From contig CANOFO010000007.1 of assembly GCA_947565305.1 (NCBI GenBank), forward strand, positions 1-52,473: a stretch of 52,473 bases of DNA. The letters run 5' to 3'. The translations under genes and the position numbers were made by a program. The stretch is from an uncultured Lachnospiraceae bacterium (GTDB taxonomy: Bacteria > Bacillota > Clostridia > Lachnospirales > Lachnospiraceae). Every line of letters begins with the position of its first letter. The stretch's first letter is position 1. The notes under the pieces were generated by a model that made no database searches, was not told the DNA's origin, and saw only the letters and a list, made by a program, of their open reading frames with translations. This document shows positions 33,546-42,954 of this stretch, one piece after another.

Positions 33546-35194
33546 AAATTACAGAGATTCAGATTAAAAATTTTGGAAAGCTCCGTAATGTCAATATGCG
33601 TCCCCTTTCAGGGTTGAACGTAATTTATGGAGAAAACGAAACCGGCAAATCCACGATGCAGAAGTTTATTACAAGTATGCTGTTCGGTTTGGAAAAACAA
33701 CAGGGAAAGACAGGGAAAGACAGCAGTTATCAGAAGTATGAGCCCTGGAATGGAAATTCTCTTTTTGCAGGTGGGCTGAAATTTACGGTAGGGGATAAAC
33801 CTTTTTATCTGGAGCGGATTTTTGAGCATGAAAAGAAAGCGGTAAGGCTTACAAATGAAATGGATGGGGAAGAGCTGTCTGTGGAACAGGGGGATTTGGA
33901 AATGCTTTTAGGAGGCATGAAACAAGCTTCCTATGAGAATACATATTGCATCCATCAGGCGGAAATAGAGACGAAAGAAGAGTTTGCAGAAATTTTACAG
34001 AATTATTTTGTGAATATGTCTATGGGGGGCGAGGGCGATGTAGATTTGGCTGGGGCCTGCAAACACCTGCAAGACAGGAAGAAAGAAGCGGAGCAAACTT
34101 TGGAGAAACAGAGAAATATCCGCACGGAAGCAATAGAAAAGCTGCAGGTAGAAGAAGATATCTTAAACAGAGATATTGAGCAATTGCAGGAGCAGCAGAA
34201 AGAAAGCCATAAGAATATTTCCAGGCAGCAGCCAGGCATGGCTCCGCCGGAGCGTGACGGCAATCAGATGGCAGAATATCTGCGGGATATCCGCCAGAAG
34301 AAAATGCAGAAGGGTTACCGGGCGCGTCTGCTGATATCTGTGCTGATTACGTTATTCAGCCTTGCTTTGGGTATTGTCAACGCAGTGTCACATTCGCTGG
34401 TGCAGTCAGGAAACTGGGGCTGGCTGGTGTTGGAATTGGTATTGCTATTTGGATTTCTGGGAGGCGGAGGCAGTGTATGCCATTGGTTCCAGAAAGAGAG
34501 GAAGTTAAAGAGAATTATCCGGCAACAAGAAGAGGAGAAAAGGGAACGCACCATTTCTGTTTCCAAAGATATGGAATGGCAGAAGGTGCAGGAGCGAAAG
34601 GAGACAAAGGCAAAGCATAGTGCAGTGGAGGAACTGCTGCAGGAGCAGCTGGCAGAAAAGCAGACGTTACTGCTGAATCTGCAGGAAGAGATAGAGGAGT
34701 GTGCGGCACCTGGGGAAGAGGAACATGAATTGGAACTTCAGATAGAAGCGTATGAGTTAGCCTATAACACATTGCAGAATTTATCAAAGGATGTTTATCA
34801 GGATGCCAGAAAGCAGATGGAAGAAAAGATGTCCCAGATTTTGGCGGAGATGACCCAGGGGAAATATGACAGGATTGGTCTGGATGAGCAGATGAATCTT
34901 GTGCTGGAGAAAGATGGGCAGAAGCTGCAGCCCTGGCAGCTCAGCCAAGGCGTGATGGAGCAGATGTATATTGCGCTGAGGATGGGCGCTGGCGGAATTT
35001 TTACCCGCGAAGAATCCATGCCCATCATTTTGGATGAGGTGTTTGCGGCGTTTGATGAGAAGCGTCTGGAATCGGCGCTCAAATGGCTGAGCAGACAGAA
35101 AGGGCAGATTTTCCTCTTTACCTGCCAGCGCAGGGAGATGGAGATTCTTGAGCGGAATCATATCTCTTACGGAAAGATTTTGCTTAGCAGATAG
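33542..35194 (+). CDS. YhaN/SbcC-like ATPase with central membrane hairpin
   Basis: 550 residues, well short of the roughly 960 of Bacillus YhaN. Walker A GENETGKSTMQ is near residue 31. A coiled coil from about 180 to 235 leads into two hydrophobic helices (about 262-285 and 295-315: LLISVLITLFSLALGIVNAV; GWLVLELVLLFGFLGGGG), then a second coiled coil (about 325-410). The ABC signature LSQG and Walker B PIILDEVF with AAFD lie near 463-505. The membrane hairpin replaces the zinc-hook tip of Rad50-type coiled coils, so the ATPase head would sit on the membrane. Partner: the SbcD-like protein, overlapping by 4 bases. Confidence 0.85.
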   Translation: MKITEIQIKNFGKLRNVNMRPLSGLNVIYGENETGKSTMQKFITSMLFGLEKQQGKTGKDSSYQKYEPWNGNSLFAGGLKFTVGDKPFYLERIFEHEKKAVRLTNEMDGEELSVEQGDLEMLLGGMKQASYENTYCIHQAEIETKEEFAEILQNYFVNMSMGGEGDVDLAGACKHLQDRKKEAEQTLEKQRNIRTEAIEKLQVEEDILNRDIEQLQEQQKESHKNISRQQPGMAPPERDGNQMAEYLRDIRQKKMQKGYRARLLISVLITLFSLALGIVNAVSHSLVQSGNWGWLVLELVLLFGFLGGGGSVCHWFQKERKLKRIIRQQEEEKRERTISVSKDMEWQKVQERKETKAKHSAVEELLQEQLAEKQTLLLNLQEEIEECAAPGEEEHELELQIEAYELAYNTLQNLSKDVYQDARKQMEEKMSQILAEMTQGKYDRIGLDEQMNLVLEKDGQKLQPWQLSQGVMEQMYIALRMGAGGIFTREESMPIILDEVFAAFDEKRLESALKWLSRQKGQIFLFTCQRREMEILERNHISYGKILLSR

Positions 35195-35202
35195 GAAAGG
35201 CT

Positions 35203-37278
35203 ATGAGTGAAAAGAAAAAGCAGAAACATAAGAAGAAAAAGAAATACCGTGTATTCTGGTTTTTTGCAAAATTCCAGATTTTGCTGCTGTTATTGGTGGC
35301 AGTGGGGGTAGGCTGGTATTATTTTGGCGGTTATGCCCAGACGGTAAGTAAGCTGCAGAAGGAGGCAAAGCAGTTGGTGCGGGCTTCGGATGAGAGCACG
35401 TTCCGTTCGGTAGAGACCAGCCTTGTCTATGATGCCAATGGGACACTGGTCTCCACGCTCAAAGGAGAGAAGGACGTATATTATCTGGAATATGATAATA
35501 TACCGGCTTATGCGGCTGCTGCTATGGTGAGCATAGAGGATAAGAAGTTCTACAGCCACAATGGCATTGACGTCAAGGCTATCCTGCGCGCCGCCAAGGC
35601 AATGATTCAAAATGGCAAGGTTACGCAGGGCGGAAGCACGATTACCCAGCAGCTTGCCAGGAATATATTCCTCAACCAGGATGTCAAATGGGAGCGCAAA
35701 ATTGAAGAGATGTTTATTGCTGTAGAGTTGGAGAAGATTTACAGCAAGAATAAGATTATGGAATTTTACCTGAATAATATTTATTTTGGGAATGGCTATT
35801 ATGGGATACAGGCGGCAAGCAAAGGGTATTTCAATATGGATGTGAACGATTTGGATTTGTCGCAGATAGCATTCTTGTGTGCGATTCCCAATAACCCTTC
35901 GCTGTATGACCCGGTACAGCATCTCGATAACACTATTAAGCGCCGGGACAGAATATTGAATCAGATGCAGGAGGACGGCAAGATTAAGGACGATACCTGT
36001 GAGGAGGCAAAGGCGGAGGATATCGTCTTAAACCGCCCGCAGAAGACGAAGAGCGATTATGTGGAGACGTACACCTATAACTGTGCCATCCGAGAACTGA
36101 TGAAGCAGCAGGGATTTGAATTCAAGACCGAATTTGATACAGAGAAAGACCGTATGAAGTACGAGGAGGAGTATGACCTCATGTATGGCGAATGCCAGAA
36201 GAGCCTGTACACGCGGGGGTACCGCATTTATACTTCCATTGACCTGAACATGCAGCAGGTACTGCAGTCATCGGTGGATAATGGGCTGGCAGAATTTACG
36301 GAGCAGACGGAGGAAGGGATTTTTACATTGCAGGCATCGGCAGTGTGTGTGGATAACCATACCGGATATGTGAAAGCAATCGTAGGCGGCAGGAATCAGG
36401 ACTTGCCCGGTTACACACTAAACCGTGCTTACCAGAGTTTCCGTCAGCCGGGAAGTGCGATTAAGCCGCTGATTGTCTATACCCCGGTGCTGGAGCGAGG
36501 CTACACGCCGGATACCATGGTAGAGGATGTTAAGACAGAGGAAGGGCCAGCCAATGCTGGCGGCGGCTATGAGGGCAGCATTCCCCTGCGTTACGCAGTG
36601 CAGAAATCAAAGAACACAGTTGCCTGGAATCTGCTTGAGGAACTGACCCCGGAAGTGGGGCTTTCCTACCTGCAAGAGATGAATTTTTCCCGCTTAGACG
36701 AGCAGGACATGCGACCCACCAGCGCCCTGGGCGGTTTTACAAATGGCGTATCTGCGGTAGAGATGGCTTCTGCTTATGCAACATTGGAAAATGACGGCAA
36801 GTACCGGGAGCCTACCTGTATTACCAGAATTACCGATGCACAGGATAATGTGATTTTAGAGACCAAGAACGAGGAAAAAGAAATATATAAATCCAATGCG
36901 ACACGTATGATGACCGACATGCTGGTCTCCGTTGTGCAGTCAGGTACCGGGCGTGGTCTTGCGCTTGCTAACATGCCCTGTGCGGGTAAGACCGGAACGA
37001 CAAACGACAATAAGGACGGCTGGTTCGTGGGCTATACGGGTTACTATACCACCAGTGTCTGGGTGGGATATGATATGCCTAAGGAACTGCCAGGGTTGAC
37101 AGGTTCCAGCTACCCAGGGAATATTTGGAAGAACTTTATGGAGCAGATTCATGTGGGGCTAGAGCCGATAGAATTCCTGCCCTATATTGACGAGAACAAT
37201 TATGACTATAATGTAATTACGCCTGAGGAAGGCATGCCGCAGGGCGGAGAGCCTACGGAGGGCGTGCCTGGGCAGTAA
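35203..37278 (+). CDS. Class A penicillin-binding protein
   Basis: 691 residues, AGGAAAGG before the ATG, 8 bases after the ATPase gene. A Lys-rich cytoplasmic tail (16 of the first 22 residues are Lys/Glu/His/Gln) is followed by a membrane helix (about 25-45), then a GT51 glycosyltransferase domain (EDKKFYSHNGID, GGSTITQQLARN, KIMEFYLNNIYFGNGYYGIQ) and a transpeptidase domain with SxxK (GSAIK, Ser about 418), SKN and KTG (Lys about 596). It polymerises and cross-links peptidoglycan at the outer membrane face. All catalytic motifs are intact. The Pro/Gly/Glu-rich C-terminal tail is short. Confidence 0.95.
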   Translation: MSEKKKQKHKKKKKYRVFWFFAKFQILLLLLVAVGVGWYYFGGYAQTVSKLQKEAKQLVRASDESTFRSVETSLVYDANGTLVSTLKGEKDVYYLEYDNIPAYAAAAMVSIEDKKFYSHNGIDVKAILRAAKAMIQNGKVTQGGSTITQQLARNIFLNQDVKWERKIEEMFIAVELEKIYSKNKIMEFYLNNIYFGNGYYGIQAASKGYFNMDVNDLDLSQIAFLCAIPNNPSLYDPVQHLDNTIKRRDRILNQMQEDGKIKDDTCEEAKAEDIVLNRPQKTKSDYVETYTYNCAIRELMKQQGFEFKTEFDTEKDRMKYEEEYDLMYGECQKSLYTRGYRIYTSIDLNMQQVLQSSVDNGLAEFTEQTEEGIFTLQASAVCVDNHTGYVKAIVGGRNQDLPGYTLNRAYQSFRQPGSAIKPLIVYTPVLERGYTPDTMVEDVKTEEGPANAGGGYEGSIPLRYAVQKSKNTVAWNLLEELTPEVGLSYLQEMNFSRLDEQDMRPTSALGGFTNGVSAVEMASAYATLENDGKYREPTCITRITDAQDNVILETKNEEKEIYKSNATRMMTDMLVSVVQSGTGRGLALANMPCAGKTGTTNDNKDGWFVGYTGYYTTSVWVGYDMPKELPGLTGSSYPGNIWKNFMEQIHVGLEPIEFLPYIDENNYDYNVITPEEGMPQGGEPTEGVPGQ

Positions 37279-37342
37279 ATGGGTTAGGAAGTTAACATGA
37301 TTTGTCTTAATTTCTTTCGGCTGGTTGAACTGTTAATATGTA

Positions 37343-37399
37343 TTGACAAACGGATATACATTGTATATACTATAATAAAGGTATATCCGTTGTATATAC
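37343..37399 (+). promoter_or_regulatory. mazEF promoter with overlapping palindromic operator
   Basis: TTGACA (37343), 17 bases, TATACT (37366). CGGATATAC (37351) and GTATATCCG (37381) are a perfect inverted repeat around the -10. The palindrome GTATATAC occurs at 37363 and again at 37392. This is the usual layout for repression by the MazE-MazF complex. Confidence 0.75.
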
Positions 37400-37421
37400 T
37401 AACGAGAGAAGGAAAATAAAC

Positions 37422-37745
37422 ATGAATACAGATGTGATAACGAAAGAACAAACGAAAGAGGTACAAAGTACATTTACAACGCAAACGGTAATTAGGAGGT
37501 GGGGAAACAGCCAGGGAATCAGATTGTCAAAGGAAATGCTGGCAAAAATGGGTTTAAAAGAAGATGATACCATAGGGATAAGTATATACGACGGAAAAAT
37601 GACTATTGAGAAAGTCAATAAGCCCAAATACCTTAATTTACAAGAAAGGTTGGAAGCATTCTACAAAAGACCGATTGATGAAATTTATGTCGAAAGCGCG
37701 CAAGAGGTTGATGTAGGTGATCCGGTAGGGAATGAGCGGTGGTAA
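37422..37745 (+). CDS. mazE: MazE-like antitoxin
   Basis: 107 residues, AAGGAAA before the ATG. The core (VIRRWGNSQGIRLSKEMLAK) is the AbrB/MazE DNA-binding fold; GNSQGIRL is the family hallmark. The first 24 residues (rich in Thr, Lys, Glu and Val) are extra compared with short MazE proteins. The acidic C-terminal 40 residues (QERLEAFYKR, EIYVESAQEVDVGD) should wrap and neutralise the toxin. It represses its own promoter with the toxin. The toxin gene overlaps by 7 bases. Confidence 0.9.
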   Translation: MNTDVITKEQTKEVQSTFTTQTVIRRWGNSQGIRLSKEMLAKMGLKEDDTIGISIYDGKMTIEKVNKPKYLNLQERLEAFYKRPIDEIYVESAQEVDVGDPVGNERW

Positions 37746-38065
37746 CTTATAAACAAGGTGATATTATTATTATGGATTTCAACCCCCAACAGGGTCATGA
37801 ACAAAGCGGAAGAAGACCAGCAATTGTCCTCAGCAATGATATTTTAAATCGGCATAGTTCTCTGGCATTTGTATGTCCGATTACGAATACCAATAAAAAT
37901 CATCCTTTTCATATTGAACTGGACGAACGGACGCAGACGACAGGCGTAATATTATGTGACCAGGCAAAAATGTTGGATGTTAAGGCACGAAATGCTCAGT
38001 ATAAGGAGGAGTGTCCGCAAGATATTTGGAATGAAGCTAAGGATTTGATTATTAGTTTTATGTAA
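37739..38065 (+). CDS. mazF: MazF/PemK-type endoribonuclease toxin
   Basis: 108 residues from a GTG that overlaps the end of mazE by 7 bases, so toxin translation depends on antitoxin translation. Hallmarks: GDIIIMDFNPQQGHEQSGRR with PAIVLSN, and FVCPITNTNKNHPFHIEL. It cleaves single-stranded mRNA at short motifs when free of MazE. Length and motifs are intact, so the pair looks functional. The terminator at 38104 closes the operon. Confidence 0.93.
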   Translation: MVTYKQGDIIIMDFNPQQGHEQSGRRPAIVLSNDILNRHSSLAFVCPITNTNKNHPFHIELDERTQTTGVILCDQAKMLDVKARNAQYKEECPQDIWNEAKDLIISFM

Positions 38066-38103
38066 GGAATGACATAGGAAAATATTTTTGTATAAGATTA
38101 AAA

Positions 38104-38138
38104 GCCGCACCTAGAGTTTCCATGGGTGCGGCCGTTTT
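38104..38138. terminator. Terminator after mazEF
   Basis: GCCGCACC pairs with GGTGCGGC (8 bp, perfect) around 13 bases, followed by CGTTTTAT. An A-run before it allows weaker function on the other strand, towards which the permease gene converges. Confidence 0.75.
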
Positions 38139-38250
38139 ATCTTCCTGCCAGTTGTTTCAATTGTCATTCTTCTAATGCTGTTTCTATTATAATTGATAGC
38201 AGGTGAAGTGTAAAGCATTTGTTCTTGTTAAGATAAATCGGTAACTTTTG

Positions 38251-41085
38251 TTATAGGTTCTCATTCTTCAGCGTATCAATCGTGTTTTCTTTGCGAATCT
38301 TCCTCATGGAATAGAGCATGGTGGCAAACACCACGAGGAATACGCTGCCGACAGCAATCATGATGCTGTACCAGGGTACGAAGAAAGCGATTTCCAATCC
38401 CTGCCCGATGGCGCTGTAAATCATCCAGGTCATCAGAAAGGACACTGGCAGACCATACAGAAGCCCTTTAAATCCGTAGAGGAGGCATTCAAAGTCCATC
38501 ATTTTGGAAAAGGCTTTTGGCGTCATGCCAATTGATTTCAGCATGGCAAATTCCCTCCGGCGCAGGCTGATATTGGTGGAAATGGTGTTAAACACATTTG
38601 CCGCTGCAATCAGGGAAATCAGTACGATAAATCCATAGGAAAAAACATTGATTACCGTAACCATTGCACGGCTGCTTTCCACGGAGGCGGCATAGTCGAC
38701 AAGCCCTGAGGTAGAGAAGCCTTTCTGCATCAGCAGCTTTGTCATGTATGCGTAACTGTTCGTGGTATTGTGGTCCTGGCACTTAAAAAATAATTCCGTG
38801 TTTGTGTTCGCGCTGAGCGGCATATCGTTAATCTGGTAATAGTTGGTATTTTCTTTGAGTCCGGTGAAAACATAGTCCAGCATACTGTAGGGGTAGAACA
38901 GGCGTATGCTTTCATGTTCATCGGCAAAGAAATCCGGCGCCTGCTGCACGGTTGCCCCAATGGAGAGCGGAACTGGCAGGCAGGCCTCCTCCCTTGTAAA
39001 GGTGACGATTTCATCATCGTTAGCTAGATGGTAAAAGTCGCAGACAGGAACGCCGTTTTCTGTGCGGTATGTCCCGCCGTAGTCATAATTTTCGCGTTCT
39101 CTGGCAAGGTAAATGTTTATCTCGTCCGGGCTGTCGTCTGTGAATGCCGGAAAGCTGAAATACTTCTGTGAATTGCCGGAATACAGACGTAAAGAATCAG
39201 CAGCGACAGCCTTGGGAGCATCTGCGTTAAAATATTCGTCTTCCGGGAGGTTTAATTTCTGCAGATAAGCACGGAAGTCTTTATCTGCAAGGAAAAGCAG
39301 TGTCAGCTCCATATCGGTTTCTTCATATTCTTCATACGTTTCCTCTTGTGCCTCCACCTCTTTTCTCATATAATCCCGCAGCTGGGGATTAATCCTGGCA
39401 GTTTCCACAGGACAGGTAAAGAACAGTCGAGCCGTATAGGTAGAATCTGTGATTTCCGCTGGCTCTGACAGTTCGGCAAGCAGGGAATCCGGCGTCTCTT
39501 CTGTTTCTGGATTAAGAATGTAGGCTAAGTCGTAATCGTTATCGTTTAGTACAGTTCCGGCAGACAGAGAGAGGTATGCGCAGAAACTGCTCGCCGAGAT
39601 GAACAGTACAACGCTCAGGAAAAGTGAGATAACGGTTGCCCGGTATTTTCTGCGGTTACGCTTGTAGTTTTTGGTAGCAAGCATACCCTCAAAGCCGAAA
39701 AGTTTCTGTGTCAGCCGCGAAGTTTTTACTTTCTTTGAGCGGATAGAAATGTCGTTGCTCTGGCGGATGGCATCGATGGCAGATTTTTTCATGGCACGCC
39801 TTGCCGGGATATAGGCGGAAATAACCACTGTCAGCAGAGAGACGGCAATGGCAATGGCGAGTGCGCCGAAAGAGGGATGCAGACGCAGGGCGACGTTTTT
39901 GGCAGGACCGAAAATCATGGTAAGCCGCATCATCTGATAGCCATTATTAAAGGATACGCCCAGGACGTCTGCCATCATATCCTGTACAAAATAGAACGTG
40001 ATGCCAATACCCAGAAGTCCCGATAAGATGCCGAGTGGGATGCCGATTATGCTTAGGAATAACGATTCAAAGACTACGCTTCCGGTAAGCTGCCGTTTGG
40101 TTGCACCGATGGAGGCAAGCAGGCCGAACTGCTTTGTACGCTCACTGACAGAGATGGAAAATGCGTTGTAAATCAGTGAGATGGAGCCGAACATAATAAT
40201 GAGGATTAAGAGGGCTCCCAGGTTATTCATTACGTGGTTGTAAGAGGATTCGCCGGAATAGCCGTAGATTCTCAGCAAATCATAATTCAGCTCCCACGCA
40301 ATATCTTCGTACTCCATAAACATCTGCTGAATAGTTTCTCCTGCCTGTCTGCCAGGCGCTGTACGCAGATATAGACTGTAAGTGTGCGTGCTGCTGTTTT
40401 CGCCGATGGTCAGCGCCGTATAGCCAGGAGCCTGGTAAGCCTCATAGTTGGGGCGCTCATAGATTCCAACCACGGTATAATGATAAGTATTCTTGGAAGC
40501 CAGGCGTTCTGTGAGGGCAGATACGACATCGCCGTCTTGCAGGGCATCGTCTTCCCCATTGTTGTAGGAATCCTGGTTTGTCAGGACATCGCCGAGGTTG
40601 TTGACACGTGTGCCCAAGTCAAGGGAAAGCGCATCGCCCACCTGCCAGTCGATGCCGCCGTTGCTGCTTAGGTGTTCCGGCAGCAGAATCTCACGGCTGT
40701 TTTCCGGAAGCCGTCCTTCTAGCAGATGGACGGGCATCATATCTGTGAAATCTTCCTGGATGCCAAAGACGCAGAGATAAGGTTTGGCATCATTTTTGGA
40801 CTCTTTTAAGTCTGCGAATCCCAAAAGTTCCATAGAGACAGACCTTTTTGTGCGGGAATCGCCAGACAGTTTTTCTTTTTGAGAATCCGACAGTCCGTAT
40901 GCCGCACCATACCAGTTCCCCTCGGTGTAGATGGTGGAATTGACCAGGTAATTCCTCAGCGATGAAATACTGGTGGTTACGGCGGTGAACATTGCCGCTG
41001 AGAGAATCATGCCCACAATCGTTACCAGTGTGCGTGTGCGGTTTTCCGTTAAGTATCGAAGTGTGACTTTGTGAAATATATTCAT
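38251..41085 (-). CDS. FtsX-type ABC permease (peptide-resistance type)
   Basis: 944 residues; the start overlaps the ATPase stop by 4 bases. It has one helix near 20-40, an extracellular domain of about 220 residues, three helices (about 285-430), a large second extracellular domain (about 500-780, rich in Asp/Glu/Tyr), and three final helices to about 930 (ISTNISLRRREFAMLKSIGM is the coupling loop). With the LolD-like ATPase it makes a MacB/BceAB-like complex. The adjacent intramembrane-sensing kinase suggests a role in sensing or removing antimicrobial peptides. It differs clearly from the large FtsX pair at 19981-26179 in sequence and in having its own ATPase. Confidence 0.9.
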   Translation of the reverse strand: MNIFHKVTLRYLTENRTRTLVTIVGMILSAAMFTAVTTSISSLRNYLVNSTIYTEGNWYGAAYGLSDSQKEKLSGDSRTKRSVSMELLGFADLKESKNDAKPYLCVFGIQEDFTDMMPVHLLEGRLPENSREILLPEHLSSNGGIDWQVGDALSLDLGTRVNNLGDVLTNQDSYNNGEDDALQDGDVVSALTERLASKNTYHYTVVGIYERPNYEAYQAPGYTALTIGENSSTHTYSLYLRTAPGRQAGETIQQMFMEYEDIAWELNYDLLRIYGYSGESSYNHVMNNLGALLILIIMFGSISLIYNAFSISVSERTKQFGLLASIGATKRQLTGSVVFESLFLSIIGIPLGILSGLLGIGITFYFVQDMMADVLGVSFNNGYQMMRLTMIFGPAKNVALRLHPSFGALAIAIAVSLLTVVISAYIPARRAMKKSAIDAIRQSNDISIRSKKVKTSRLTQKLFGFEGMLATKNYKRNRRKYRATVISLFLSVVLFISASSFCAYLSLSAGTVLNDNDYDLAYILNPETEETPDSLLAELSEPAEITDSTYTARLFFTCPVETARINPQLRDYMRKEVEAQEETYEEYEETDMELTLLFLADKDFRAYLQKLNLPEDEYFNADAPKAVAADSLRLYSGNSQKYFSFPAFTDDSPDEINIYLARERENYDYGGTYRTENGVPVCDFYHLANDDEIVTFTREEACLPVPLSIGATVQQAPDFFADEHESIRLFYPYSMLDYVFTGLKENTNYYQINDMPLSANTNTELFFKCQDHNTTNSYAYMTKLLMQKGFSTSGLVDYAASVESSRAMVTVINVFSYGFIVLISLIAAANVFNTISTNISLRRREFAMLKSIGMTPKAFSKMMDFECLLYGFKGLLYGLPVSFLMTWMIYSAIGQGLEIAFFVPWYSIMIAVGSVFLVVFATMLYSMRKIRKENTIDTLKNENL

Positions 41086-41765
41086 GAACGAATCACCTCA
41101 TCTCTGAAGATTTTCCCATCCTCGAGGGCGAGAATGCGGTTTGCCTGTAAGGCGATATTTTCATCGTGGGTGATGACAATCAGGGTTTGCTTGTATTTCT
41201 CGTTAGAATATTTGAGCAGTTCCACAATTTCCTGGCTGTTTTTGGAGTCCAGGTTTCCAGTAGGCTCATCGGCGAGCACCACAGCGGGGGCGTTCATCAA
41301 TGCCCTGCCGATGGAGACACGCTGCTGCTGACCACCGGAGAGCTGGTTGGGCAAATGTCCTTCCCTGCCTTTGAGTGAGAGGATGCCAAGCAGTTCATGC
41401 AGCCGTTCTTCGTTGATTGGCCTTCCGTCCATGAGAACTGGCAGCGTCATATTTTCGGTTACATTTAAGACGGGAATCAGGTTGTAGAATTGGTAAATCA
41501 GACCGACCTGCCGTCTGCGGAAAATGGCAAGCTGGCTTTCATTCTGTGCATAGACGTCTGTGCCCTCCATATAGACTTTGCCGGAGGTTGGGGTGTCCAC
41601 GCCGCCCAGGACATGCAGCAATGTAGACTTGCCGGAACCGGATGGTCCAATAATGGCAAGAAATTCCCCTTTCTCTACAGTGAAGGAGACGTCATCTAAT
41701 GCTTTGACCTGGTTTTCTCCGGTACCATAGATTTTTGTCAAATGTTCTGCTTTTAAGATTTCCAT
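41082..41765 (-). CDS. LolD/MacB-type ABC ATPase
   Basis: 227 residues, AAAAGGAGA before the ATG. Walker A GPSGSGKST near residue 40, Q-loop YQFYNLIPVL, signature LSGGQQQRVSIGRAL near 142, Walker B VVLADEPTGNLD, and the switch His (VITHDE). All catalytic residues are present. It couples to the 944-residue permease, translated from an overlapping start. Expression is probably driven by the response regulator at 42955 through the GTGAC array upstream (41811-41848). Confidence 0.96.
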   Translation of the reverse strand: MEILKAEHLTKIYGTGENQVKALDDVSFTVEKGEFLAIIGPSGSGKSTLLHVLGGVDTPTSGKVYMEGTDVYAQNESQLAIFRRRQVGLIYQFYNLIPVLNVTENMTLPVLMDGRPINEERLHELLGILSLKGREGHLPNQLSGGQQQRVSIGRALMNAPAVVLADEPTGNLDSKNSQEIVELLKYSNEKYKQTLIVITHDENIALQANRILALEDGKIFRDEVIRS

Positions 41766-41794
41766 AACAATATCTCCTTTTTTATGATACCTAA

Positions 41795-41848
41795 AGTATA
41801 CCTACCTATGGTGACGCTCCGGTGACTGGAAAGTGACAGTTTTGTCAC
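41795..41848 (-). promoter_or_regulatory. GTGAC-array operator and promoter of the ABC transporter
   Basis: GTGAC begins at 41811, 41822 and 41833, exactly 11 bp apart, and an inverted GTCAC lies 11 bp further at 41844. Read on the minus strand these are three direct GTCAC repeats upstream of TATACT (41800-41795). The start of the nearest repeat is 15 bp from the -10, much as in the TTAGAGA promoter. No good -35 is present. This is a likely binding site of the OmpR-type regulator at 42955-43632. Confidence 0.75.
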
Positions 41849-41860
41849 GTATGAGAATAG

Positions 41861-42952
41861 TTATTGAGACTTCTTATAAAATTTTATAACGAATTTTGCC
41901 CCTCCCTCCGGGCGGTTCTCCGCTTTGAGGGTACCGTTCTGCTGCGTGACAATCATCCTTGCCAAGGCAAGCCCGATGCCTACGCTGTTTTCGGAGGCAT
42001 TTCTGCCTTTGTAGAAACGCTCAAAGAGGTGGGGCAGGTCCTCCTTAGCAAATCCAGGACCGTTATCTTCGATGACAATTTCGGTGAAAATGGCGTTCTG
42101 TGAAAAAGATACCTGAATCTGGCCGCCAATTGGCGTATGTTCCATGCAGTTCTTCAAAATATTTAAAATTGCTTCTGTAGACCAGGTGAAATCGCCTTGA
42201 AATTGTGGAATGTCTGTATTAGTGTGAATCCCGGGCGCTTCTCTGCGTTGTTCCGGCGGTTTTGCAGTGGGGGATTCCGCAGCCAGCCTTTGCCGTTTGC
42301 CAGGGATGATTTCCAGAGTCTGCTCCCGCAGTTCCATAGGAATCAGGAGTGGTTCCGCGGCCTGTCTGAGTAATTCAGGGACCGCGACAGGCCTACATTT
42401 AAAAGTAACGGTTCCGGCATCCATTTTCGACATTTTCAGCAGGGATTCGACCAGCCAGTCGATGCGTGACAGCAGCTGCATAAGTTCCCGCAATAGTTGA
42501 CTGCGACGTTCCGGGGACAGTTCCTGCTCCATCAAAAGGGAGAGAATCAGGTTTGAGGAGGTCAGTGGGGAGCGGATCTGATGGGAGATATCTGCCATCG
42601 AATCGGCAAGAAATTGTTTGTCATTGGCAAGAGCCGTTGCCTGCTCGCCCAGGCGAAGCGTCATCTTGGACAGTTCGCTTTCCAAGATAGAAAGTTCGCC
42701 TTCACGGTATCTTTGAAAGTTGATGGGAGTGTCGTTGTGGAGCATGGAATCCAGCTCCAGGCTTAGCTGTTTCAGCTTTCGGTAGCGGTTTACCGTAAAG
42801 AGATAATGTGTGAGGATATAAAGGGCAGAAAATAACAGCAAACACAGGGCAGTGTAAATATCATGGAACCAGCCCACTGTCACTGCCAGTACGGCAAGCA
42901 GCATGTGGATGAGCAGGCTTTTTTGGATTTCAGGATTGCGTATCATGTTCAT
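41861..42952 (-). CDS. Intramembrane-sensing histidine kinase (system 2)
   Basis: 363 residues, starting 2 bases after the regulator stop. Two helices near 12-28 and 30-50 are separated by only a handful of residues (GWFHD), with no extracellular sensor: the BceS-like intramembrane layout, in which the kinase usually takes its signal from a partner ABC transporter. Dimerisation domain ISHQIRSPLTSS (phospho-acceptor His near 125); ATP-binding motifs NCMEHTP, DNGPGFA and VGIGLALA. A Pro/Arg/Glu-rich insert of about 35 residues (near 225-260) separates the two, which is unusual. The adjacent transporter genes fit a flux-sensing module. Confidence 0.93.
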   Translation of the reverse strand: MNMIRNPEIQKSLLIHMLLAVLAVTVGWFHDIYTALCLLLFSALYILTHYLFTVNRYRKLKQLSLELDSMLHNDTPINFQRYREGELSILESELSKMTLRLGEQATALANDKQFLADSMADISHQIRSPLTSSNLILSLLMEQELSPERRSQLLRELMQLLSRIDWLVESLLKMSKMDAGTVTFKCRPVAVPELLRQAAEPLLIPMELREQTLEIIPGKRQRLAAESPTAKPPEQRREAPGIHTNTDIPQFQGDFTWSTEAILNILKNCMEHTPIGGQIQVSFSQNAIFTEIVIEDNGPGFAKEDLPHLFERFYKGRNASENSVGIGLALARMIVTQQNGTLKAENRPEGGAKFVIKFYKKSQ

Positions 42953-42954
42953 AG

